DNA of 64,000 bases, taken from contig JAPNXP010000008.1 of assembly GCA_028753945.1 (NCBI GenBank), forward strand, positions 1,116,001 through 1,180,000, given 5' to 3'. Positions 47,298-57,825 of the stretch are shown here, in pieces. The notes under the pieces were generated by a model that saw nothing but the letters and a program-made list of their open reading frames with translations, had not been told where the DNA came from and made no database searches. Position numbers and translations under genes: made by a program. The DNA is from Hexactinellida sp. DTS-2022. Its lineage: Eukaryota > Porifera > Hexactinellida. Every line of letters begins with the position of its first letter. Position 1 is the stretch's first letter.

Positions 47298-48603
47298 TCT
47301 GAAGAATTTCGGGATCTGTGGCATCTTCAATGTTTTCTTGTGTGTTAAGACTTGGTTCCAAATTAGATGTAGAGGTTATGAGATTGAGGAGGTTAGATGA
47401 ATCATAGTCTTTACCAAACATTAGATATAACGCAGTGTGCCCTGTGGATCGTTCCACTTGGGTATTTGCCTCTAGTGTAACTGGTTGAGGTTTTTCAGTC
47501 CATTCTTTATCTGCACAGCTTCTCATTCTGTCTAATTTCCTGAAGAGTATTGAATATAACACTCATTTCGATTAACCCTTCGGTGGATAAATAGAAAAAT
47601 CTCATTTTCACTTTCTGTTTCAATTTAATTTATCTAGTCGTCGAAGGGTTTAAAGCACAAACAAAGTTAACAAAGAAAAAACTGTCCCTTACGATATCTA
47701 ATCAACATAGTTAATTAAAACAAGAAATAATCAGTAATTATTAGAGATTTTATTTTGTCAAATTAATAACTTGTAATTTGATCAACTAGTCGTTTATAAT
47801 TGCAATGATAGTCAACATACGTTTTAATGATTTTATTATGAGCCTCAACAAGCAGGCTTTCATCCAGGCAAAATTTCCCGCGCGCCTAGATTATGTTAGA
47901 GCTCGCTCACACGCGCCTAAAATGCTCAATTTGTATTACGTCTATGGGAGCATCTCTCAATTTTCGCGCGCCTAGAAAAGTTTCCTTTTGAAATTACGCG
48001 CCTGCAGGCGCGTCGCATACGCCTGGATGAAACCCTGTCAACAAGTCCGTTGCTTTGTGGATGGTAGGCAGTGGTTCACCTAAGGTCAACATTTAGTTTA
48101 TTGTGGAATTCTTGAAATTCCTAAAATATGTGGATAATAAAACCTAAAACATTTGCTAATATATAAAGATTAGCTGTGCATCGTAAGGGACAGTTTAGAT
48201 AATGATGATAAACTTACATATTCTGAAAATTTTTCGTGGATTCTTTCCCAGTCGTATTTGTTACGAATACAGTCAATTGTTGTGTTGATTCCGGGATGAG
48301 TGACATCGTGATAGAAACAGATAATGCTATTAACTTCGGAGTCAATAGGAATCTCAACATATTTTATTCCTCCGTTTTTCATCTTGATAGTCTAATATTC
48401 AATAAGATTGATGAATAATTTGTTCCTACTAACGAGAGTGACACTACTTCGAAAATTACCTTCATCAGCTTGTTATTTTGTACCGATACACTCTTACACT
48501 ACCTGACAAAATTCTTCTTTTGATACCGATCAGATTGAATTTCATCAGGAATGAGTTTGCTAAAGAGGTAGTCACGGATCTGTTCGTACTCAGTAGTATC
48601 CAT
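47297..48603 (-). pseudogene. Ginger/GIN-like integrase gene, dead second copy
   Basis: Exon 1, 48603-48460: MDTTEYEQIRDYLFSKLIPD onward, with an in-frame TAG at codon 35. Exon 2, 48391-48218, phase 0: integrase zinc-binding module CFYHDVTHPGINTTIDCIRN with its two His, ending at a GTAAGT donor after EY. Exon 3, 48120-47821: ...TTAYHPQSNGLVEAHN with the catalytic Glu, an in-frame TGA upstream, and the hAT MITE 47853-48037 inserted. A last piece, about 47556-47297: NTQVERSTGHTALYLMFG, then the minisatellite cuts it off. The exons for the Cys pair and the two catalytic Asp are missing. Exon phases match the copy at 54475-57736. Confidence 0.75.
47853..48037. mobile_element. hAT-type MITE inside the integrase exon
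   Basis: CAGGCTTTCATCCAGGC and inverse of CAGGGTTTCATCCAGGCG; the octamer TCAACAAG is perfect on both sides (47845-47852, 48038-48045). The restored target is integrase coding sequence around the catalytic Glu. The interior is rich in GCGCGCC. Confidence 0.87.
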
Positions 48604-48884
48604 AATCTCAAAAACGTCAAATGTTGAAAGTGAGTATTAGATAGTAGAGAAAATATAGAAAGAAAGAAATGTTAGTGGCGAAATGTAGTATGTTAGTAAT
48701 GTATTTATACTGAAGAATAGTGGACTAGGAAGAAATATTATAATCCAAAAATTCCTACTTGCGGGTCTAAATCCCACGCAACAGAGCCAAGCTTTATTAT
48801 AAATGAAAATGAATTCGAGCATCAAATCAGATAGGTGTGTTATGAAAAGTAAATGATTAAAATTGAATAAATCTTGCTAAGGTT
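48604..48884. other. Upstream region of the dead integrase gene
   Basis: No gene seen; AT-rich. Confidence 0.35.
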
Positions 48885-49112
48885 TGCCTAGCTATGACAT
48901 GCTATCTATCCAAATCCGAAAGAAAAATTTGTTTCTGACATTTTTTTACCATTTTGACGTCACTAAAGCTAGCATATCTCAAAAGTACAAGTCGGAGTGA
49001 AAAAACTATTCCTCAAAAATGTGCCTTATCAGTTGTACTACAAAGAATCCCGTGTCGAATTTAAACTTTAATTAATACAAAGTTATAGAGTCAATAATTA
49101 TATAAGAGAATG

Positions 49113-51000
49113 CTTATATAGAGCTGAGCTCTAGTAGAGTACAGATTTTTTCCCATACTAAAACCCCAGGGTTACTTTCTAAAGGTAAATTTCAAACCCT
49201 GGGAAAAACTGACCTTTCTCAGTGCCTGAATACAGAGACGGATTAAGGGTATATTAGGCCCCGGGCGGACATCAACCACGGGCCTTTAGGAGTTTCTTTG
49301 AGGACACCCCTGAATATAATCCTACAGTGTCCTTACAATTGTTTATACCTTTTGCTATCCAACGATTTCGTAAGTCTTCTGATATATCGTCCCATAACCC
49401 AATATCATTCACAAGTTGTATTTTTTTTGTGTGTTAGAAGCGTGTTTCTCTTCTACAACCTCTGGAACTTGTTACTCTGGCTCGATAAAACTGGAGTCCC
49501 ATACTGCAAGTAATTCGTTTCAATTAGAAACAAATGATTCGCCAAGAGGTACCAAGGAAGAAGTTGAAGTAGAAAGCTCATAGTTTGGGCTGACAATTCT
49601 TTGGATTGTGATTGTAAGTTAAAGAATGTGTCTATTTTAGGAAATTTAGACGTTTCTTGTTTAGTTGCCCCCGACTTGTGAATAGGATGCATTATTGAGA
49701 ATAGTGAGAAGTGGAGAATATATTTAGACTCGGTAGATTCAATGTAAAAGTAGATATCTATAGGACTAGGCTTGTTGCTTTTAAGGTGTGCTGTCTATTA
49801 ATGTATCATTGTTCCTGGTTCACTATTCAAAATTAATTAACCTTATCATGTCACTGCTTCACTACTCAAACATTATGATACAACACATTTCTCAATACAA
49901 ATACAGTAAAACCTCCAATTAGGGAACACTTTGGGGACTGCTGAAAAGTGTTCCTAATATGGAGGTGTTCCTTGATAAGAGGTCTGCCTTTATAGGATCC
50001 TATCATAAACTTTGTAAGGTGTATGAATGTTTGTTATAAACATGCTCAAGATGTACACTAACCGGCCAAAATTATTTGAAGAGCAATAATTTGTATTCAT
50101 AAATTAATGTATATAGTAGCATATTAACATTATTAGATGTTTCAACATGGCTATTTTGATAAATTTATATGTCAATTAAAATATAATAGCGAAATTTTTG
50201 AAACTCATTAACTATATAATTAGCTAATTAAATAAAAAATACTGATCATTAATTAAGATGCAATTAGAATATACAAGTTCTGATTGCAGATTTGAATTCC
50301 ACATGGTCGAATTACTCTAAGTGCATAATTTCAAACCAATACGATTATTTTCTACTGAGATACAGCACATTTTATTAGTGCCACTTGTGCCAGAATTGGT
50401 ACGTGGCAGAGACACTTATGCCAATTCATGTGCAATAGAGCCTCTGAACAACGGGCACTTTGGGACCGGAGTCGTTGTCCGCTATTTAGAGGTTGCTTTT
50501 CTATTAGACATATGCTAAATAAATAAATCTGTCCGTGCCACGAGGGTTGTCCGTTATTTAGAGGTTGTCCGCTATTTGGAGGGGCCGTTATGGGAGGCTC
50601 CACTGTATATTGGCTAAAACGACTTGAGATTAAAACTATCCCCACAAATTATGATAAATACGAATGTTCCTTAATGAGAGGTCCATCTGAATGGTTAAGT
50701 GACATTTGGGACACAAAAAGGTGTTCCCTGTTCACTGTAGGGAGGTGTTCCTTAATGGGAGGTAGGTATCAATGTTAAAGCATAGTAGAAAATCGGGACT
50801 TAAAAAAAGTGTCCCCTAAGCAGAGTTGTTCCTTAATCGGAGGTGTTCCCTAATGGAGGTTTTACTGTACTACGCTTTGTATTGGGCCCCCTTTAGGCTC
50901 GGGCCCCAGGCGACCGCCCCATCCGCCCCCCCTTAATTCCCCACTGCCTGAATACACATACTGAAAAAATTAACTCTACTAGAGCTGAGCTCTATATAAG
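49113..51000. mobile_element. MITE with CTTATATAGAGCTGA ends, host of a nested stack
   Basis: Ends CTTATATAGAGCTGAGCTCT and GAGCTGAGCTCTATATAAG are inverted. At about 49237 the sequence is interrupted by a second element (GACGGATTAAGGG to CCCCCTTAATTCC, with GGGCCC-rich ends), resuming near 50945. Inside that lies the element 49904-50867. Confidence 0.72.
49904..50867. mobile_element. pogo-like element with CAGTAAAACCTCC ends
   Basis: Ends CAGTAAAACCTCCAATTAGG and CTAATGGAGGTTTTACTG, TA on both sides. Subterminal repeats GTGTTCCTTAATGGGAGGT. A further partial MITE with end GGGAGGCTCCACTG (to 50607) sits inside. No transposase. Confidence 0.78.
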
Positions 51001-51240
51001 TTATTTGATTATATAATGCCAAAATTTTGATAAAATCGAGTGATTATTTGAAAATCTATAGAAAAAAAGAAGTTAAACTATCAATATCTAATTCAAATTT
51101 TCATTTTAGAGAATTGTGATAATACTGTTATTTGTTCCTACTAAAAGTCATTTCTAAAAACGCAATAAAAATTTAGGATTACCGGGTGTCAAAAATCGAG
51201 GACCCGGTCTCCAGATCACTTATGAATAGCTGGTCATTTT

Positions 51241-51713
51241 CATGCATTATTAAATGTTTTAATGTATTTCTAAACACTTACAAGAAATGAAGAATAAAAT
51301 AAATATCTATCCGTAATAATAAAACAAGTAGTAACAAATAGTGGGGGGAATTTAGACTAAGTTTAGAGTCAAAGGGTCAGGGTATCGTTCTAAGCTCCCC
51401 TGTGTGCGAAGTGGTTTGGTTGTTGACATTTTACAGTAAATGACTATGGTATATTTCGACAATGTTCATGGTGAATATTGCAAATTAACGCTGTCCACTT
51501 GGTGCTGAGTTTTTCTTAATAAATCTGCTCTTAAAACATTACTATTATAGAAGTGGGTCACAAATTATCTTAGACATTAAATAAAGCATTCAGAAAATAT
51601 GTTGGAAACTCCAGTTAAATAGGAAATGAAATTTAAATGATCTTAATATCCCAGTGTACACTTAGGAATTTACTATTCAAAAACACAACATTTACTTGAA
51701 ATAAAATGAAAAA
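51241..51713. other. Downstream flank of the nine-exon gene
   Basis: No gene seen. Confidence 0.35.
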
Positions 51714-53825
51714 TCAATATTGCAAATTGTCTTTGCCAACTAAAATATAGCAAACGAGATTAATCTTCTGGCTTATTCTCAGAATAATATTTTTCTGCGA
51801 TTTGATTAGTAGGAAGTCCTTTTCAAGTCCACCATACACAAACCATCCTTCTCTAGTCTGAATATTCATCGTAAAGTGAAGCTTTACAGAATTAAAGATC
51901 GAATAGTAAAATATCCTATACCTAAATTTTAGAAAGGAAAACATTAATTACCAAAAATAGTTACCAATAAATAGTTATAGCAATACTAATAACTTACTTC
52001 AGCGTATTTTTGCCAGATGAAACAAGTAAATACTCAGAGAGCCAGCTTGACTTAAGAACGCTACAGATTATAAATCAAAATTGTTTCAAATTCTTATTAA
52101 TTAGTACTTACAGTCCAGTTTTTGCGCTTTCTATGAACAACATAGTTGGAACTGATGCGAAAACAGAATGTGTGAAATCAACATTACAGATTCCTCGGCA
52201 AGTTTGTGTAAATTAAATAAAGAGATGAACTATGATATTGTTATTGTTTTTATTCTATGTTCCATTAAATATAAGCGAATACTTACATGATGCATTTCTG
52301 TTGCTTGAGTTTATTATCTAGACTCTGTGCTATGTCGTTCTTTGGATTGTTATAAATTAATCACATTTGAAACGCGACATATCAATTACTGTTGATATTC
52401 AAAGCATGCATTAAACAAAGAATTTTAACTCAAGATATTAAATGTACTACGTATATAGTATTTGAATGAGTGGTTTTAACCTCAACAATCCAATGTCTTT
52501 GGCGCGAATGAAATGTTGATTACATAGAGTGCATGTATAATCAACTTTATAAGAATCTGATGAAAAATTTATCTTTCTGAGGACACGAATTAACTTATTT
52601 TCACCTCCGAAAAGGTCTAAATAATGTTGATCCTTAAATCCCATACATCAAGCCAAGACCAATTTCGCTGAGATAAAATCCTATATGATTATAATAAAAT
52701 GGGAGTCTATTAAGTTATTCATATCTAGTATAATATATACCGTATTTACTCTATTAGTAGCCTAGGCGATTATAGTTTTTTCGCCATATTCAGACCAAAA
52801 ATTATTATGAATTTCGATTATAGCACATTCTATGACAATTTATTTATTATAATCGGTTGATAATCGTATTGAGGCTTATATTAGATAAAGATATTTACTT
52901 CGGGAAGCGATAAAAATCTTCTATTTGCTACAAATTCAGAAAAGGCAATAGCATTATCTATCTCTTCACTGCAAACAGAAATTCTTGTCAAGAAATTGTC
53001 TATTGTGCATGTATTTGTCAGAAAACTGTATCCTTTTTGCCTCCCCATGGTAAACATCTGCTCAAATAATCTAGAATAATAAAATTTAAATGATATTGAA
53101 GAGAGAGTCTATCCATGATTCAATCCGCTGTGTAGTTATGATCCTGAATTTTACCTTCTAGTATTGTTTCTTTGGCGTATAATCCTAAAAATTACAGCAT
53201 AAATAGCTTTAATATTTGCGATTAATAATATTGGTATTATTAACTCAATTTTCAACACTTTAATAACTATTACAAGTAAGAACGTTGAATTCGTACCTGT
53301 AATGCTTATTCCTCCGGTACTTTTCATTTCTGTAGTGAAGAGTAAATCGATCTATAATTTACAAAATGTAAGAACAGAGAAATTCATATAACTATTCTGT
53401 AACTGGACTACTTATTTCAATTCTGCTGAAGGAAACGTGAAAAAATATCTTAGTAATTGAAACTCTCACTATAGTTGATTAATAAATATACACTCACCGT
53501 AGGTATCAGAACCTGGTATGTGTAATGAGAGGGAATTCTTGACTCTGGATCCGATATACCCATGGCCTGTGCACAAATGTTCATAACAAGGGCGAATAGT
53601 TTTTCAGACTAAAGAGAGGGATAATTAAATTAAATTTCAATATTTGCTGTATAATTTATAGGCAGTCCAATACTACCTCTTCACTTTCTTCATTTACGCG
53701 TAAGAGTAGACTAGAACATGGAGGAATTGTCTCATAATGATGCGGCTGTAAGTAATATCTCTTCTCTAGATCACGTTGTAAATTATTCAGGGGGATTTTA
53801 TGCATTATTGATTCAATGAGTGCTA
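51714..53825 (-). CDS. Spliced gene of unknown function, weakly cysteine-protease-like
   Basis: Nine exons with GT..AG borders: 53825-53677, 53609-53498, 53351-53297, 53184-53155, 53070-52899, 52667-52481, 52193-52112, 52060-51998, 51921-51714 (TGA). Phases agree at most junctions; exon 6 contains a one-base frame change near 52640 and its join to exon 7 is off by one. Introns are 60-290 bp. Recognisable pieces: IPLNNLQRDLEKRYYLQPHH, LFEQMFTMGRQKGYSFLTNT, CTIDNFLTRISVC, KVDYTCTLCNQHF, VPTMLFIESAKTGL and HFTMNIQTREGWFVYGGLE. NTCTIDNFL resembles the Cys box of ubiquitin-specific-protease-like enzymes, TCTLC a zinc-ribbon half and HFTM..GW a His-box region; this is a tentative reading. The start may be further upstream in 53933-54363. 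It is on the same strand as, and just downstream of, the integrase gene. Confidence 0.6.
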
Positions 53826-53932
53826 CTATTTTTTTTAAAATATTTAGAAATAGTTTAAAGTTTTTTAATACGCGTATATATTAACTGTAATTTAAGTAAA
53901 TACCCTTACCTTAATTGATATGATCTTTTGAG

Positions 53933-54363
53933 TTAAGGTCTAGAGTGGTATAAAGGTGTTTCTGCTTGTAATTCTTCTTTAATTTCATCGGTATCTATAA
54001 GAAGAGTTAGTTTTTTTACCTTATATATATACTTAACAAAAAGGAATTTCGAACTAACCCAACAATTTCGGAACAAACACCTCGCTTTCATCATCCTACA
54101 TACAAGTTTGGAGTTTAATATAATTATTAATTTATTCTCCTTTTAATAATTACCTCATAATTTGCATCAAACATGCTTACTATCACATCATTATTATCAT
54201 CGCTTTCCTCGGAACGATTATAATTACTATCCAATAATGAAACTGCAAGGGAACATTGATCACCTCCAAGTTCTAGCTGCTTTTCAGTGGGAAAAGCATG
54301 ATCGAGAAAATCCTGAATAACATCTTCATTAGTTTCGTCCACCATGTCACTAAGTTCCCCATA
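53933..54363 (-). CDS. Three acidic exons, possibly part of a neighbouring gene
   Basis: Exons 54363-54154, 54095-54059 and 53994-53933 join in phase. The first has MVDETNEDVIQDFLDHAFPT and EESDDNNDVIVSMFDANYE; the second DDESEVFVPKLL; the third DTDEIKEELQAETPLYHSRP then TAA. A strong donor (AAG then GTAAGG) at about 53911 suggests that the third exon originally ran on into the next gene (53825-51714), with a one-base change creating the stop. Highly acidic; no known domain. Position just after the integrase C-terminus suggests a link or a long read-through gene. Confidence 0.5.
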
Positions 54364-55105
54364 CTACACACAAAACCAACAAGTTCAATATGCTTTCAAG
54401 GTGTATTAGGTTATCTTACTTAATCCACAAACTGAAAATTAGCTCACTCATAGAGTCCATTTTTTTAAATCAGATTATTTCCGTTTTTTATAAGGTTTGA
54501 CTGTTTCGATTCGAAATTTCTTCCTTTTACTTCCGATTTGAACATTAACAGTAGTACCGCGAAGAGACTCCACTGTATAAGGACCAGACCACTTAGATTG
54601 GCTTTTTGTTCCTGGTAGATGCTTTCGTTTGGCTTGATTTAGCACTAATACAAGCTTTCCTGGTTCAATTAGCTCCCTATATTAGAGAGACGTAATTATT
54701 TAAAATTTCTCATTAGCAACATAAACACGATATGATTTTGGTACCTGTCAGTTCTTTTTAACTTCTTGTCGATACATTTTTCATTCATTTCTGTGTTGAT
54801 ATAATCTTATTTTCTGCCTGTTTGTGAATCTGATTCAAGATATTCCTTGATGCTTCAAGAAAATTATCAACGTCTCCATCCCAATTACCATCAGGATTCG
54901 AAAGAATTTGATCAATTCCAATTGAGTCACCCAGAGCTTCTGCTTCGATTGGTAAACGAGCTTTTCTACCAAACATAAGCCCGTAAGCAGAGTAACCAGT
55001 TGCTTCACGAACTCTATTGTTAACTGAAAACGTGACTGCCTCTAGAAAATCCGGCCACAGTTCCAATTGTCCCCTTAGCGTAAATGAATTTTTTAAAGTA
55101 TAAAT

Positions 55106-55995
55106 GTTGCAGTCTATATGCACTTTTGGTGTACATGCATGTACACCAGTGCACATGCATGTACACTGATAAGTTGGTGTACATGCATGTACACCGGTGT
55201 ATATGCACTTTATTAACTATATTGGCTACAAGTGTATATACACCAGTGTATACGCACTTTTATCCATTTTTTATGTCAATGGGTCCTTATGAATTTAAAC
55301 TAGTATATTGTGAATTCCGGTGTATCTAAGTTATGATATAACATTGATTCTGAAATTGTACATATATTCCCTCGATGTAATATAGCTAGTATTATACATA
55401 CGTAACTTATGTTATGATTATGACATACTGCGCGCGTGAATTACTTTGATGAAATTGCAACCGATTAGATTTTCACACATGAAATTGTAGGATGCATTGC
55501 TGGGAATATAATTAGAATTAACTTCAAAGAATAAATGCATTGCATGATTATAATTGTATCTTATCAATTAGAATCAAATGTTATACAATTGAACCGGGTT
55601 ATTCTAAACAATTCATTTCATGGAAATAAAGTAAGAAAAATCCGATAGTTAGAATAAACCGATTGAAGATAAAACAAAATTGGAATTTCTTACACATTTA
55701 GAATAAATAGAAAACGATTAGTTACGAAAAACTGGGATTAGAAAAACCTGTTTCGACTGAATCATAACTAGATAGATACACAGGAATTCACAATATACTA
55801 GTTTAAATTCATAAGGACCCATTGACATAAAAAATGGATAAAAGTGCGTATACACTGGTGTATATACACTTGTAGCCAATATAGTTAATAAAGTGCATAT
55901 ACACCGGTGTACATGCATGTACACCAACTTATCAGTGTACATGCATGTGCACTGGTGTACATGCATGTACACCAAAAGTGCATATACACTGCAAC
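55106..55995. mobile_element. Foldback element with GTACATGCATGTAC arms
   Basis: Starts GTTGCAGTCTATATGCACTT; right end AGTGCATATACACTGCAAC. Each ~250-bp arm has several copies of the perfect palindrome GGTGTACATGCATGTACACC and variants. Flanks share only ATAAAT, so the duplication is unclear. The middle (~400 bp) is non-coding. Small frames in the arms are repeat artefacts. Confidence 0.75.
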
Positions 55996-56459
55996 ATAAA
56001 TACCCCAAAACAATTTTATTATACAATTTACAACCAAAAATATTGCATATTCGTATATCCTTTGAGAACTATTCATATTTGAATCTGTAATTACGTTAAT
56101 GTAATAATTAAGTAACTAGAGTTGTTCATCACTTACAGTTGTATTGATTGTTAGTAGATTCATCCAGGCCATTCGTTTGTGGATGATATGGTGCTGCAAA
56201 AGATAAGTGAGTATTACAGTGTTTTTGCAATTCTCGATTTATCTAAAGATAGTTATCAGTAAATAACTTTTAAAATTAACGTTTGGAATAATTATACAAT
56301 GTTCGAGATTGTAGAACAACAACATACTTTACTTGTGAAACACGTTCCTAGGTCCGTAATAATTCGCACTGGTGCACCAAATTGACAGTATATAGAGAAT
56401 ATTGCAGCAGCAACTTCTGGAGCGTTTGAGTTTGCCTGGAAACTTTCACAAGACTGGAC

Positions 56460-57200
56460 CTAAAATAATTACTTATATTATACTAGCTAGCTTGGCACAC
56501 AAAACAAGCGCTTTGCGGTAGTTTTGTGCTTGGTCTCTCGGAAATGAGAAAAACAATTTGATTTTGAATGATAATCTATATATTAAAGCACAATTATTGT
56601 TTGTTTGTTTGTTTGTGTGTGTGTGTGTGTGTGTGTCCAGAATTTATTGGAAAGACTACGAGTCCCAGAATGCTGAAAAGATATGAAACACATCTACACT
56701 TACAAACTACTAACAGCATAATACTAACAGTCGTTATCGTAGGCTTATGTAATATTGTTCTATAGTATCAGTATAGTGTAATTACAATTACAATATGGAG
56801 AAGATGGATGATATATGTAAAAATCGTTAATAAAACCTATGATTGGTTAGCGACCTATTCATTTTAATTGATAGATAGAAAGAATATCCTCAGGAGAATA
56901 CAATATCTATATTTTCAATTAGTAATTCGAATTATAAAATAGTCACTGAATTAGAACACAATTTTCGATAGAAGTGACGAACAAAGACAAAATTGAGAAT
57001 TCAGGCTTCGAATGCACATCTCCAGGAAACTCTCTATTCCCTGTCTAAACTTGAAATCTCTACTACTAATGGTACGGCCGGCCGGACGGAAGTCCGACGT
57101 ACGATTTTAGAACTGTACGTTTTATAGTATAAATTATAGTAGGACCCTATACTACTACAATGTCTTTAAGATGCACACTAAAAAATTGATTAACAATTAT
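56460..57200. mobile_element. Helitron-like and dispersed repeat fragments inside the integrase gene
   Basis: 56574 onward starts TCTATATATTAAAGCACAAT then GTGTGTCCAGAATTTATTGG, the Helitron 5' segment seen at 36221. 56483-56540 inverted reads as a hairpin ending CTAGCTAG before T, like a Helitron 3' end. 56815-57160 is the dispersed repeat also at 40370. Together they replace the missing integrase exon. Confidence 0.6.
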
Positions 57201-57825
57201 TGTTTCGATATGTAATTAATTAAGGATTTATTAATGTAAGCTATCCTAAAACATTGAAACCAACTTTGATCACGCTCTCTAGCAGTATTTAATCAATCCA
57301 AGTTCAATAGGAATTTTGTTATCTAAGAATAGCTTTAAAATTAGAAAATCAGAGCGTTAACAACCAGCAAAAATTCAACAATATGTCAATCATTTATAAA
57401 TTGTTAGGTACTAATCGTAATCAACAAACTTACATAGGACTTTACATCTTGGAACGTGCTAGGCCAGAAGTATCTCTGTTTAATAATCCCATAAGTGCCA
57501 TGTATACCCTTGTGACCTCCAATTTCATCATGGCATTCCTTAAGAATATTTGGGACTTGATCAAGCTTGACCACTAGGACACAGAGATCATCGATTTGTT
57601 TATACAATAACTGCTTTCTCAATATCATCCCAGAAGCATATCGACGGATCTTTTTCTTCGAAGATTCAGAGACAGAATCTGCATAAGAATTAGATGAGAT
57701 ATATTGGACTACCTGGTTATAAAATTGATCATCCATGTCATACGAAATACGAAGAGGTCAAAATATAAATAAATAAATAAATAAATCTTATGTGCATATG
57801 AATTAATACTAGTGTGACCGTTACT

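Larger units (their letters stand above)
48885..51240. repeat. Copy of the foldback core, split by a MITE stack
   Basis: 48930-49090 and 51003-51230 together resemble 22560-22900 in inverted orientation (TTTGAAAATCTATAGAAAAA). The two parts are separated by the nested elements at 49113-51000. Tandem arms like those at 21259 are not present here. Confidence 0.5.
54475..57736 (-). pseudogene. Ginger/GIN-like integrase gene, spliced and interrupted
   Basis: Exon 57736-57434: N-terminal MDDQFYNQVVQYISSNSYAD, then the integrase zinc-binding module CHDEIGGHKGIHGTYGIIKQ, ending after KSY at a GTAAGT donor. Exon 56459-56328: IFSIYCQFGAP and RIITDLGTCF, the second catalytic Asp. Exon 56242-56137, phase 0: PYHPQTNGLDE with the catalytic Glu; spacing from the Asp is exactly 35 residues. 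Exon about 55105-54745: FSVNNRVREATGYSAYGLMF, with a frame change near 54810. Exon 54676-54475: GKLVLVLNQ..KWSGPYTVE, a GPY/F module, ending KPYKKRK. The exon for the Cys pair and first Asp is missing where 56480-57200 is filled with repeats. The foldback 55106-55995 sits at the start of the fourth exon. Integrases of this kind occur in Ginger DNA transposons, derived host GIN/KRBA2-type genes and retroelements; introns favour the first two. Confidence 0.78.

Noticed and set aside
55020-56090. Cys/His-rich short frames resembling zinc-binding peptides
   Set aside because: They are translations of the GTACATGCATGTAC palindromic repeats.
56183-56196. Alternative splice acceptor TTTTGCAG in the integrase gene
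   Set aside because: Using it would remove about 17 residues between the catalytic Asp and Glu; the upstream acceptor at 56243 restores the D-35-E spacing and an open frame.
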